A stretch of DNA of 64,000 nucleotides from Rhexocercosporidium sp. MPI-PUGE-AT-0058 (Eukaryota > Ascomycota > Leotiomycetes > Helotiales), in contig JAGTJL010000009.1 of the NCBI GenBank assembly GCA_020746875.1, positions 1,178,001 to 1,242,000 of the forward strand, in the 5' to 3' direction. Under the pieces are notes generated by a model. It searched no databases. It saw only the letters and a list, made by a program, of their open reading frames with translations, and had not been told where the DNA came from. The position numbers and the translations under genes are program-made. This document shows, piece after piece, positions 22,901 through 34,280 of the stretch (positions are counted from its first letter, which is position 1; the number at the start of each line of letters is the position of its first letter).

Positions 22901-24211
22901 CCGGAGGACAAGTGGGATAGCAATGGACCACAGGAGAGATCTCGAGGAGAGAAGAAGCGCTCCACCCAGCGTTTGTCTAGGCCGAGAAAGCCACCTGGAT
23001 CAAACCCTATGATGCTCACCTCAGATGCCAACTTCCCGCAGTCAGATGCCTATTTCCCAGCCTCTGATGCGAACTTCCCAATGTCCGAAGCACCAGGTCC
23101 TCAAGATGGAATTTCTCCAGGCGATACAACGGGCATACAGCAGGCAGCTGCCTCAACCGAGCAGTCTCAACGTCAACGATCGAGTAGTGCTCAGCCTAAG
23201 AAGCGCTTGAATGCCATGACCTCCGACGCCGCTTCTGCAGCTTTGAGACGTGCTATTCAATCTAGTCCTGCTAGATGGGCTGGTACGCAACACAGCCCAA
23301 TCGAGCTCGAGGAAGAAGATGATATGGGTGCCACTCGCAGATTGCTTTTCCCGTCACCTAGAAAGGACGCTTCGCCAAAGGTGCTCGGAGAAGTCGTTGC
23401 TAATGTTGTTCAGATCGCTACCGATTTCCGTTCGTCAAAGGAGAGGACCGAGATTGAGGGACAGAACAAGGAGAATCGGCCACCTGCTGTCGAGGAAGAT
23501 GACGCGGATGCCGAGTTTCTGCAGCTATTCGAGGAGGAGATGGCTAAAGCCGACGAGATCCAGCGTCCGTGTACACCAGTCCAGAAGTCGCCTTCTCAAA
23601 ATCCCTTCAAAACTCCTACTCGCCCAACACCAAACCACCGGCCCATCACTAGAAGTGTGACAAGATCAGTTCGATCAGCCAAATCGAACCGATCAGCGAA
23701 ATCACCAAGCCAACTTCTCATGTTCTCTCGAACACCAATTCGCACTCCAGGATCAGCTGCTCGACGCTTGCTATCGCCGCGACACAATGATAGTATTTTT
23801 GAGTCTCCCTTTACAGCCACGTTAAACCAAATGATGTCCGAGGCAAACAATCAAACTTCTCCCATTCGAAATGATGGTATGGAGCTTGACTTTGGTAATC
23901 TGCCAGAGCTACCACAAATCGGTCAAGGGCACGGAGACATGAACTTCAGTCTGGAAGATTTCTTCTCCACTGATGTCCCGATGCCGAGCTCTCCACCAAG
24001 AATGGGCAACTACCAAATATATGAAGATCCGATCACGACCATGAATAACTTGAACAGCCTGGATTGGTCCGAATTCGGCAAGTTCGCTTCGGAGCATGTC
24101 ACTGTTGAGGAGGAGGTCACAATCAAAGAAGAGCCTGGCACTTCTCCAAAGAAGGTATCAGCGAAGAAAAAGCAGGTTGCCGAGGAGTCGCCCGAAGTGT
24201 TGCATTCATGA
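19955..24211 (+). CDS. SPT21: Spt21/Ams2-like GATA-type regulator of histone genes (3 exons)
   Basis: Exons 19955-20078, 20139-22814 and 22863-24211 (introns GTGAGT..TACTAAT..TACAG and GTAAGT..TTCAG) give 1382 aa. The N-terminal Spt21-type domain (residues about 42-150) reads LKVLYTFDDQNK, RWPHVLQIQTVAMDE, IGVIELKTCI, YAYDYSEYDNPLVGQGMLS. A long Pro/Ser/Gln-rich disordered region follows. At about residues 857-935 lies an atypical zinc finger: CANCG, TPTWRKAWS, then LLCN joined across intron 2 to PCGIWMSKYKTQRPEDKW. The CX2C pairs are separated by a loop much longer than in ordinary GATA factors. The C-terminal part is acidic/basic and disordered. S. cerevisiae Spt21 and S. pombe Ams2 drive S-phase histone transcription, so a nuclear role there is inferred. 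Confidence 0.88.
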
Positions 24212-24792
24212 GCCATAGATTTTGTCTCTTTCGCACGTTTTTCGTTTTCGTTTATTTGTATTTGCTTGCACAGCGCCGGTGTTTAGGGTTTTATTGTCTG
24301 GATACAAAGACCTGGTTGGTTCTTTCGCATTGGGATATGGAGTCTTGATCGGCATTGGGGGAGACATTGAGAGAGAACGCAGATCGACCTGATACAACAA
24401 GCTTGGCTACTTGGCTATAGTGCTACCTATAGAGCTTTGGACACGTCCCTCGTACGAGCTACAGAATCACGATACCATGAAATATAATGTTTGAGTATCA
24501 ATGTTAGTTTTACGGTGATTTTGCTTGGCTTGTGAAATTACTTCGTTCTGCTGCATGCCGAACTCTCAAGGTTACTCCCTCCACGAGAACCACTTCCTTA
24601 CAACGCAGTGCCATCTCGCATCTTATCTCGTACTAATTCCGGTGTGTCATAAATATCATCAATCCATCCATAGCCGTGTCACACTGTGCCGTTCCTCGAT
24701 CGATGAACCACCGCTCAAGCTCAAGCAACAAAAACGAAGCACGCATTACCAAGAGTATGGACCGTTCCAGCATCCCAGCCTTTCATCATTCT
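24212..24792. other. Convergent 3' flanks
   Basis: 581 bp between the stops of the Spt21-like gene and RPA3, T-rich just after 24211. No gene seen. Confidence 0.5.
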
Positions 24793-25248
24793 TTATTCCG
24801 TGTAGAAAATCTCCTTGTACCGGTGCGTAGCATCTACAACAGATTTGTAGACTTCATAATCAACTAAAGAGATGGACATTAGCATTGCTCTGCAAAAAGT
24901 CACCCCTTTTGCCTGTCCTCCTCCTCCTCAGCAGTAAATCCTCCCTCTCCCCAAGGCACCAGACAGCATCCAAACGAAGAAACCAAAACACTCACACTCC
25001 CTCCCCATATCCACAGCCATCAGCACCTTAACACTCAAATCCTGATTCACCTTCCCGACAATCTCCACCGCGTGTCCGACCGTCAAGTGCGCATCGCGGT
25101 TCAGGTGCGCAGTCACGACGCCGTCGCTGTCGATGGTGGCTTGGTCGCCGCGCAACTGTGTTACTTTGCCAACGATGCGGATGGTGCGGTTGGTGAAGGA
25201 ATCGAGGTAGGAGGATGTTATGCGGGGTGTGGAGATTGGTTCTGCCAT
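24793..25248 (-). CDS. RFA3: Replication protein A subunit 3 (RPA14) (2 exons)
   Basis: Exons 25248-24996 and 24863-24793 are joined across a 132-nt GTGAGT...CTTTAG intron and give 107 aa. Exon 1 holds the single OB fold: ISTPRITSSYLDSFTNRTIRIVGKV, GDQATIDSDGVVTAHL, AVEIVGKVNQDLSVKVLMAVDMG. Exon 2 supplies the C-terminal trimerisation helix FDYEVYKSVVDATHRYKEIF, without which the protein would end in an unrelated tail. RPA3 is the small subunit of the single-strand DNA-binding heterotrimer used in replication, repair and recombination. The length is slightly below yeast Rfa3 (122 aa). The intron is Gly/Glu-codon-like in places, so exon 1 reads open past the true donor. Confidence 0.9.
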
Positions 25249-25822
25249 TTTTGTAAAGTTGGGTGGTCAGGGGGGTGTTGGTTATTTATGAGGAGGACAA
25301 GAAGAAGAGTTTGGGTGGCCGGTGTTGGTGTTGAGGTTCTTGTTGGGTATTTGATGAGTATTTGATGAGGGTTCTGGTACTGAAGTGAAGTTGTCCTAGC
25401 CTGGCTGACGCGAAACTTGCGCGTGTCGCGGTATCATGTGAGATGAGGGGCTGGCTATCACGTGCATGCTATCTCGAAAGAAGTCGAAGACTTTGCCCAT
25501 TTCGGAGAACAGCCATTGATCTTGAGTGTCCCTAGCTACTCCAGAGACAATTGTCTATGAAATTACTGTATGTATCTATCTCTGACAATGGAAGTCTGTG
25601 TTGGTAGATATGTATTTCAAGGGGGCTTCGAGGTCCATCCAGCTCGCTCGCTTGCCCCACTTAAACCCAATATCAGAAAATTTCCCTCCAAACTTCTACA
25701 TCTATATCTAATCACCAACTCAACCACTTTCTCCACAAACTACAATACAACAAAGGTCAACTCCAGTATAGGCTCAGCCTCTCACCCACTCCTATCTAAA
25801 AACCAATTCACAGCGATCGAAA
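25249..25822. other. Divergent promoter region
   Basis: 574 bp between RPA3 and a small basic-protein gene. CT-rich sequence with repeated CCACTT/CCAACT runs at 25650-25800. No gene seen. Confidence 0.4.
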
Positions 25823-26098
25823 ATGAAATCCCAAGGCGCCGCCTTCCGCGACGCTCGGAAGCCGCAACCCAAACCCAAGGTGCAGCAACCAGTCGTCAAA
25901 GCAACACCCAACAAGATCGCCAAGAATGCAGCAAGAAATGAGAGGAGAAAGGCCGCGAGAAAGGTAAAGAGCATGCTGAAGGAGGGGGGTGGGGCTGTGA
26001 GTGGGAAGAAGGTGCTGGTGGTTGAGTCTGAGGCGACGGAGGGTGATGAGAGTGAGGATGGGGGTGTCAAACTGGATGAGGATGCGGAGATGAAGTGA
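25823..26098 (+). CDS. Small basic protein with acidic tail, unknown
   Basis: 91 aa, single exon. The N-terminal 55 residues are very basic with Pro/Gln/Lys repeats (KPQPKPKVQQP) and a run NKIAKNAARNERRKAARKVK that should form a charged helix. The last 35 residues are acidic (SEATEGDESEDGG...DEDAEMK). This polarity resembles small nucleolar or ribosome-associated proteins, but I recognise no family. Codon use is GC-rich at third positions, unlike the flanking sequence, which supports it being real. A GTGAGT donor at 26128 could lead to a 3' UTR intron ending near 26179. Confidence 0.5.
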   Translation: MKSQGAAFRDARKPQPKPKVQQPVVKATPNKIAKNAARNERRKAARKVKSMLKEGGGAVSGKKVLVVESEATEGDESEDGGVKLDEDAEMK

Positions 26099-27425
26099 GA
26101 GGAGTTTGAGAGATGGGACGTTTTCATCGTGAGTCTAAGTCTTTGAAGTGAATGGATCAGAGTTGCTGACGTGTTTTAGTTGCTCATAAAGACCTTCTCC
26201 ATTGCATGCTTTACGCCTACTACAGCGTGGGTAGTTCAGTTCGGGAAGCATCATCATTGTTGCCGGACTAGAAGTTGTAAGAGTGGCAGAGGAGCTTGTG
26301 TTCGGGCTCTGCTGATCATCGATATGCCAGATATGATTTTGCGTTCTGTTGTTGGAACTGACGGCGTACAAATACTCTCAGAGCGAGGCGTTTGGGAGGC
26401 AATGGAAAAGTATAGAGGTTCTGTGTATTTGCTATTCAACCACACAATCACGAATAATTTGTTTTCTTCCCTTTGAATCCTGATTCTTCCCGGTCGGTAA
26501 ACTGTCTGTTTTGCTGTGCTTGATTGATTGCCCAAACTAGGGTGATTGCTCATACGATGCTTATCTCACCAGATATCCAAGCTACAGGAATCCGGAGAAG
26601 AATTGCAGTTCTTCGGGGAACAGGAAGCTTCATTGCCACGACATGGAAGGTGGACAGATGCCAGTTTCAAAACCGTGGTTGGTCAACCAATAAGCGAAAA
26701 GGAGGTGCAAACGGATTCTCAACCCCCAATTGGTCAACAAGACAAAGCCTCACTCCTCTCAATCCAGCACCCCGCATATCCCGCACTCTACAACTGGACA
26801 ATGCAATTGTTACATCACATGCAAGGCGGGCAGGTGACAAGTCCCTGCAGACCAGTTAAACCTTTACCGAATGCACCATCCCTCAGGTGTGGGATGAAAA
26901 CTCGCTGTCAATTTGCTCGATAAGGTGGATTCAGTTATCGGCGTGTGATGGGGGGGCTGCAGACTGGATGGTCAAATGAGATGATTTGGGTTCGGTGTGG
27001 ATATGTGCATACAAACCTCGTGTGGAGTGGAAGCCTCGTTGTGGGTGCGCTGGTTTTTGAGGTCTTTGTGATGCGGCGAGCCGTACGGAATTGAAAAATG
27101 GCAGGGCCGGAAGGAAGTAGAGATTCGAAGAACAGCGAGTCATTTGAGCATCCCTTGGTGATATAGGGCGAGAGCCCAGAAGCAAGCGTTTAGATCTGTA
27201 GAACTTTTCTGACTTTAAAGATCCTTTCATGGGCGGTCTTCCAGTATCAAACGAGAAGTACCACAATATTGTGTCGACTAGGTCTACACTTGGTTCGTTC
27301 GCACAGCGGCTCAGAAGAGCAAGAGTTTTTGGAACTCCAGGAGTATTTCAGAAAGTATGCCATTTCTAGGACATGTTTAGACTTAACTGGCTGACATACT
27401 ATTGTAGCAGAGATCCTCTTTCGTC
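26099..27425. other. Intergenic, no supported gene
   Basis: 1.3 kb. Several frames of 90-125 codons overlap on both strands at 26180-26923 without recognisable motifs; none is supported. Confidence 0.4.
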
Positions 27426-29393
27426 ATGTCATCTCAAGACAACACACAATCTCGGTTCAATGCTCCCGAAGGAGAGGGCACGAACGGAAGTAACCATGGC
27501 TCTTCCACCCGCAACAAGAATGGGAGGAATGGGAAGAACGGGAAGACCAAGGAGCCCCATTATCAATTCAATGCTGAAACCGAGCGAGAGAATCGCCCAA
27601 GCAAGGATATGAATGACATGATCCGAGCTATCGATTCGGTACGTCAACACATGGCTGAAGTTGATGACTTGTACGAACAACTCTTTCAAGATATTCAGGG
27701 AGCCGTTCAGAACCGGAAGAAAGTAGCTGAGTTGGAGAAGGAATGTCAGCAGAAGGATGACCAAATCGAAAGGCAGCAAGATGCCATTGACAGCATACTG
27801 GAGCGTAGTGGAAAAAAGGATGAAAAGCTGGAACGTAAGAGGTTGGAGATCATGGAGGTGGAGAAAGCGGTGGAGAAGAAAATGGCCGATGTTGAGAAGC
27901 TCAAGGCACGTAGGGAACTGGAGGCCAAACAAGAGGAGTTGGAAATGAATAAGGCACGCAAGGCTCAAATTGAGAAGCAGAAGGCGGCACAGGAGCTTGA
28001 GTTGAAAGCGCGAAGAGAAAAGCTCGAGAAAGAATTCAGACAGCGTGCTGAAGACGAGCAGAAGAAAGTGGCAGCCCTCGAGGCAGAGAAGAAGCGTCTC
28101 TCGGATCAGGTGAAAGATCTCAAGACCAGGAATGAGGCTTATGTCGCAGAACTTGCAGCCGAGAAGGAAAGTTTCGAGGAAATGGCAAAGCTGAAGGGGG
28201 TTTTCAAAGAAGAGTCCACGAGATCACAGAAGGAGCTACAGAAAATGAAGGATGAGTTCGGACTGGAAAGTAAGACTCTAGGGTTTTTGTGAGTGCTTGT
28301 TTCCGTCTGATGCCTAGGTAAAAAACTAACCAAACACAGCCGAAAGAAGTTTGGTGAAATATCCAGCCAAGTCCACACAATCTCGAGAAAGTTCTCCCAG
28401 GACTTGAATCCGAAGGTATGCACTGGTTTCTCATTCGCCAAACTGCTTACACCTTAACTAAGTTCAACCAAGGACTGGACCTCACTTCATGAAAAGCTCA
28501 GAGCTCTAGATCCTCACCTCGCCTCGCTCCCAATATCCGGAAGCGAAGATTCGAAACTACTTCGTATTGCTCACACCGAGCGGATCATCTCCTTCAACCT
28601 CAGCACTATTGTTTTCAAGCCCTTCTCATCAGACAACACTTTCCAGCCAGAGCGACATACTGCCATCGATCTGCTTGAACAAGCGGCACTTGGGCTCGAG
28701 TCTTCTGGTGACAGTAAGCGAGCAGCTGCAGTTTTCAAATCTCTCGCAATCAGAGGTTTTCAGTCACTCCGTCCACTAGAGACCGCATCATCAGTTCCCA
28801 GTACACGAGACGAAGCATTTCTTCAAGCAGTGAAGCCGTTTCTGTCTCTCCTAGTACCTGAGACGCAGTATGCAAACCTCGAGGATGCTCTACGTGCTTT
28901 GGTACAGTCGGCCATCTCACTCTGGAAGTCCGTGCAAAGCGACGAATTTCTAGACATTAAGGCAGATTTGGATCTTGATCCATCACTCCAAACGGAGTGG
29001 CGCTCCCCATTCTTTGACAGAGAGGGTGATGCGAATGATGCTGCGACCGTCTCGCCAACAAGTTTAGGGATCTTCACGCTATTCCCGAAGATCACAGCGA
29101 AATATTCCACTGACTCTGCCGAGCCAAAGGTTAAAGTCCCAGGAAGCTTTGACGATTTGAAAGTTGGATTGCAGGTGCATGAGATTTGCATCCACCTTGG
29201 AAGAGGCTTGTCCGAAAACTCGGCACTTGTTTTGAGAGGAGAAGAAGAGCAACACGAAATGGAGGAGGAAATGAAGGATGAGAAATTAAGGATGGAGCTA
29301 GAGGCAACCCAAAAGGCGCTAGCTGACCGGAACAAGATGAAGTTGCAAAGAAGTGGTTCGGCATCTGGATCTCCTCCTCCGACTGCTGAATAG
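27426..29393 (+). CDS. Coiled-coil protein of unknown function (3 exons)
   Basis: Exons 27426-28288, 28340-28415 and 28473-29393 (introns GTGAGT..CTAAC..ACAG and GTATGC..CAAG) give 619 aa. Residues 1-60 are Asn/Gly-rich and disordered. From about 62 to 285 the chain is an almost unbroken coiled coil (heptads in KKVAELEKECQQKDDQIERQ and many EK/RK-rich turns). Exon 2 extends this into RKKFGEISSQVHTISRKFSQ. Exon 3 is a globular, largely helical domain (DWTSLHEKLRALDPHL, HTERIISFNLSTIVFKPFSS, ALRALVQSAISLWKSV) with a final charged coil. No enzyme motif. This layout recurs in Pezizomycotina hypothetical proteins; a scaffold or cytoskeletal role is speculation. Confidence 0.8.
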
Positions 29394-30096
29394 GGTATGG
29401 CAGGAGGACATAAGAAGTCACCTGAAGAGTAGAATGGAAAGCAAAGATGTGTTTCTGGGAGCTTTAATGATGAAGTGTAATGATTAACGAAATGGCGAAG
29501 CGACTAGTGAGAGAATAATTTTGGATGGAACATTGTTCTTTGAAATGATATGCAAGATCCTAAAACATGTGAGATCAGTAAAAGCGACATCTTGGAATGG
29601 TGAAACTTATTAATTGTGATCATTTAGAGCTACTGGTATATTAAAGTCAGACAGTGTTCCATTTTCTGGATTTCTTCAGCAGTGTCCCGTAATACCGAGC
29701 TGATCTTGAACCACACTTTGTCTAGTCATATGAGACAGGGACGGGACGGCGGGGAGATCTGGCCCCGCCCCGCCCCGCCCCGCTGTCCATCTGTGTGCTG
29801 CCTCAGCCCCATACCCCTGCATTTCTAACCGACGAAAGTCAACAGTTCTCCACCTGCAGAGCAACGGTTGGTCTTCATTCCCATTGGTCTCCTCCAAGCT
29901 TGCCATCCTGGGAGCCTCCCTCCTCCCAGCATCAGCTCACCCCTGAAAGTATTTCTGGATTCTACCCTACGTCCTTGCCTTTTATTTGAGCCTCTCACCA
30001 AAAGAGCCACACTTACTCTCAAGGACCTTCGCAATTGCGTCTCTCGCTCTGGCCGATATCTCTCTTTTCCCTCCCCTTTTCGAATACGGCGGTAAC
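29394..30096. promoter_or_regulatory. Intergenic with a CCCCG repeat upstream of a GNAT gene
   Basis: 703 bp. Four perfect CCCCG units at 29763-29782, about 315 bp before the start at 30097. An in-frame open stretch from 29986 runs into the GNAT gene but lacks conserved residues, so it is taken as 5' leader. Confidence 0.4.
29763..29782 (+). repeat. (CCCCG)4 tandem repeat
   Basis: Four consecutive CCCCG pentamers in an otherwise AT-balanced promoter. GC-box-like and able to form G-quadruplexes on the opposite strand; regulatory meaning unknown. Confidence 0.7.
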
Positions 30097-30972
30097 ATGT
30101 CTGTCTTCCCATATTTCCCTGTGCTTCGCAACCTACGACTTGCGGTGCCTGCCGATGTCATGCGTCTTGGCGTCATTTCTTCCGCAGGATTTCGGTACTC
30201 GCCAGTCTTCGACTGGGAGAGACCTTACCATACCCAGTATCCTCAAGATACCCTCGACTCGTATCGCTCCATGTACATATCTGCCATGAAAGACCCACGC
30301 ATCGTCATGGTTGTTGCTACTGACAAGTACGATCCTGCCGAAGTCGAGAAGACGAAAGCAATCATTCCCCCTGAGGTAGAAGTAGAGCTCCCAAAGGCTG
30401 GCGAAGACGTCGTCGTCGGTGTCGCATATTGGAAGTTTGAGCCAGGATTGAAGCGCGTTGGTCAATTCAAGAATGAGGAAGGTGGCCTTTTTCTTGGAAT
30501 GAGAAAATCTTATTCTCCCACTGATACCTTTAGGTCCTTATCCAACTATTCCTAAAAATGCCCACCGAGACGAGGATCCCGTTCGTTGTGCCGCTGCCGA
30601 AAAGGTATGGATGGCTGCCGATGAGAAGTATGAATGCCCTCTCCGGTGATAGCGTCGACTGCGTCGAGAACTCTAATACTTACAACTGACAGGTACTTGT
30701 GGGAATATGCGTCAATGAACATCGTTGTTGTCCATCCAGCCTACTGGCGACGTGGTCATGGTAGCGCGCTCGTCAAGTGGGGAATGGCTATGACGGATAT
30801 GGATAAGACAACCCAGGGTGTGATTTCTGCAGACATAGGTACTAAGCTTTACGATACTCTGGGCTTCGAGAAGCTATGCGAGGCTCATGTCGACGGAGAT
30901 GAGAGAACCCCGGAGGGGCTTGTGAATGGCATTATGAGATACGGAGCTGCGACTAAGAAGTCGAGCCTCTAG
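30097..30972 (+). CDS. GNAT-family N-acetyltransferase (3 exons)
   Basis: Exons 30097-30481, 30534-30627 and 30693-30972 give 252 aa. The introns are GTGGCC..TTTAG (52 nt) and GTATGA..CTGACAG (65 nt). The N-terminal part RLAVPADVMRLGVISSAGF is the usual GNAT first strand/helix. KDPRIVMVVATDK and VVGVAYWKFEP form the central strands. After the second intron YASMNIVVVHPAYWRRGHGSALVKWGM supplies the acetyl-CoA loop (RRGHGS). Then follows GTKLYDTLGFEKL, the final strand. Fungal proteins of this kind are small-molecule acetyltransferases of unknown substrate. The first donor (GTGGCC) is weak, so that junction is the least certain, but it restores GPYPTIPKNAHRDEDPV in frame. Confidence 0.85.
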
Positions 30973-33900
30973 CTTGGGCCATCGAGCTTAAAAGACTAGA
31001 CCCTCGATAGTTGTGGGCTTTTCAATGTTGATCTGATTAATCCTTGCAAAGTCTACCAGAGAGCACAGGATCCGTTTCAAACATAAATACAAACCCAGTC
31101 CAGCTAATCTCCTTCAAAACAATTGACAAAGTCACGGACCGAACGCGCTGTAGAATGACTATCCAAGGCAAAGCACCCAAGCTTGGTCCGCGAAGGCAGA
31201 GAGGAGTGATCGATACTGTGGTACATCGAGGCGCTAGCAACCTGGTGAGTGTATACCGATGATGAGAGTACCAAGGTCCTAGGTACCCATCGACCGAATA
31301 ATGACCCCTAGCTGACATATGGGTGAACGTAGGGATCGGATACCCCTGCTTTAATCTCGAAGGACTCGCAGGAAGGGCAACCACTCTTTTCCGAGCCACA
31401 ATCTGTGAAGACTCCTGCAGGTCTGCAATACGATGGAGCGCCAGGATGCATCTGTCAGCAGGAGCTTGCAGTAGTTAGACAGCAGCTGCCGTATTCCCCG
31501 ATACATGCCTTTGCTGTTTGTGATAGCCAGTCTTGGCAGCCGAGCGATGCGAGGATGCTGGATGTTAGAGTTGAAGTGGACCACCGGATCAGATATACTG
31601 CTCTTATTATGATGATGCACGGCAAGAAATCAAAGTCTCGACTCATTGGTCACCCTCCGACCACCGGCAGATCCAACTAGGACTGGAAGATCATCAAGGA
31701 TGGGAGATAAAAAAACAGCATACGGAAGCGGGAACTCTTACTGTGCAGTCGGGCAGTGGTCTGTACGGTGTAGGGACCTGGATAGATGCCAGAAGGTGAC
31801 TGGGTCGCAATACTTAGGTAGGTACTTTACCTTGCGGAAATGCATCGAACATTGTTAATGCCTTCTGAGAAGCTATAGGTATTCGGGGAGGGTTGCAGAC
31901 GATATGTAGGAGTGTTTAAAGCGATGACTAGGTATTCATATGTTCGAAGATTCAGTAGACAAGAAATGAGGAAATGAGCACAGCCAAACCTTGTAAGAGA
32001 AACTCGGGGTGGCTATTCGTGCCCTCTTCGAGAGAAGAGAAGTCCCCTTGTCTTGTAATGAGTTGAGCGTCAAGGTATTAGTTCTCGCATATGTCCTAGC
32101 TTTGTTTTCTTTGCAAGCTTTTTGGCCAAGGTAAGACGGTTTGGTACGCTAAATAGAGGTTGAACAGAACGAGATACTATACACCCCTGGCTTGCAACGT
32201 GCTCCAATTCAGATGACAAGAATTGAGCACTCCTTATATTCGCTGGGATTGTAGCAAACAACACCATGTGACATCCAATATCAGAATCTGCTTCATTGAC
32301 CAAGGCTTGAAACCTCAAGATTACTGCAGTGAGCAAGTCGGCCTCTAGTTATGAGACCGGGGAATCGTGTTCGCACGTAATATACATAGCCTCAATGGAA
32401 GATCCCTACAAAAGCACTCCTCGAGGTAACCTCGAGGAGTGACCTATGTAGAACGATTGGATGAGACCCGCCAGTCTCATTTCGCCGCCAGGGGTATGGT
32501 GGTACGCGGCGAGACTAAGAAGAGGATACAGGGAGGCTCCGTAGGCTCTTGGCTCGCTTTGCTTTCTGCTTTTAAAATTCTAAATTAAAGAGATGTTATA
32601 TTATGAGGGGAAACTACGAAGGGAGACTATAAGAGAGACTATAAGAAAAGTACTTGAGAAAAAGAAAAGAAAAAAGTGAAGGCAAAAGGGACAAGAGATT
32701 ATATATATTCGCTCGGACTTCTTAAAGTCTAAGAGTTCTCAGAATACACAGATGCTCAAGGACTATTTATCGCTGATAAATCACTTCTTGCAATGCATAT
32801 GTATTCGTAAATACATAACTATTCTAAAGAGAATCACTACTAAAGTAGTAAGCATTTCCAGTCATCATTCAATCTCGTAAAGATTTCTTCTCAACAGATC
32901 TTATTACAGCGTCAAGTGGCAAAGAGATATTGAATGTATCCACCGACGATAATTGATGATTGATTCTCTAGCTTGAAGAGCGTGGGTCTTTGATTTACAA
33001 AGTATAGCCTGGGGGCAAGTATACACAACACCCGAACATCACCAGTGAGACACTAAAAATTCCACCAGCACTCAATAACATTCCCCAGACAATTTTATTT
33101 CAACCTTCAGTCTTGCATGCAAACTCCGCGTGAACTTGACAACAGCAAAACAAGGGGGACCATTGTGCCACAGAACTACAGCTTATCGTATGACTTCGTA
33201 TGGTCCCAGACGAGAATTCTTTGCTGCAAATCCTTTTTTGTAAGGCGGCCGCTCTGGATTCATCAGAGACTGAGCTCAAATAAGCATAGTCAGCAGCAAC
33301 AAATACCTCATTGTTACGAGGATGCTCGTATTCAGTACTTACTCCGCCTCCCATTTTCGCAATTATCCAGATTAAGTAGCCACAAGCATCCTTGCTCACT
33401 ACCACATGGCTGCAAAATATCCCTGCTAACCAGAACAGCACGCGACTGAAACGTGACCCAACCAAACCCGAATTGAGGTGGTCACTTCAACACACCCATA
33501 TACGGACAACCTTGTGGGTTTAAAACCATACATGACGGGCCACCCCGCTGCTGACGAGGCTGAACGGAATCATCGAAGACGAATGTTATTGGCTGATTAA
33601 TCGACGATACTACACAGCGCTGTTGCCAAGCTCCGTATCGAAGCTCGGCAGGGGATGTAAGTTGCTGTATGCGGTTAGAGCGGGATGCTGTGAGTGAGTG
33701 CAGCGCCTTCCGCATGCATCGAGCTGTTGGCTGCTACCTTATCTGGCTGTTATCTGCCCGCTATGCCGTGCCGTTTGTCCTGCCCTGTTTTTCAAACACG
33801 AAGGCGGCTGTCACCCAATACTACTCCGTACTGTCCCCAAACACCCAACCTCACAGGTCGACGGTGAGTTGGCTGACAAGCTGACAAGACCTTCATAAAG

Positions 33901-34280
33901 GTCCTGCCTGCCTGCTGCTGCTGCTGCTGCATGTTCGTTCGTTGTTCGTTTGCTCCACTTGTTCTGTCTCTCTTTCGTTATCTGACCGACGAAATGATGG
34001 CCTTATCGTGATTGATTGAGTGATCTTTTACTGCGACTTCTCTGTCTGCCTGTCGTTGATCTGTTCGCATTCACCTTCACCTTCATTGTGGTGATTGCAC
34101 GTGGGGTAGGAACATACAGTAGGTAGGTACTGTACAAGCAGACTATCATCGATGTCTCGAGGGAAATAGAACTCGCTATCGGTACCAGCCTCTACGCTCG
34201 TTTAACAGCTTGTCAACATTGACTGAAAAACATCCCATTGCCGACACGCCAACTTCGAAATCCTCAACGCAAGCATCGCC
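30973..34280. other. 3.3-kb intergenic region without a supported gene
   Basis: Contains a 27-bp perfect palindrome (32415-32441), an A/G-rich AT-biased patch at 32570-32720 with a repeated GAGACTATAAGA unit, and a (CTG)6 run at 33912-33930. From 33900 to 34280 it is CT-rich with TTCG repeats, the promoter and leader of the GH76 gene. Open frames of up to 120 codons carry no recognisable motif. Confidence 0.45.
32415..32441. repeat. Perfect 27-bp palindrome
   Basis: Arms CACTCCTCGAGGT and ACCTCGAGGAGTG with a single central base. The outer CTACA at 32406-32410 and TGTAG at 32447-32451 continue the symmetry after a mismatched gap. It can form a strong hairpin. No adjacent gene within 1.4 kb. 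Confidence 0.85.

Noticed and set aside
26546..26923. 125-codon + frame in the 1.3-kb intergenic region
   Set aside because: Polar sequence without motif, overlapped by another frame of similar length; no start context or splice partner.
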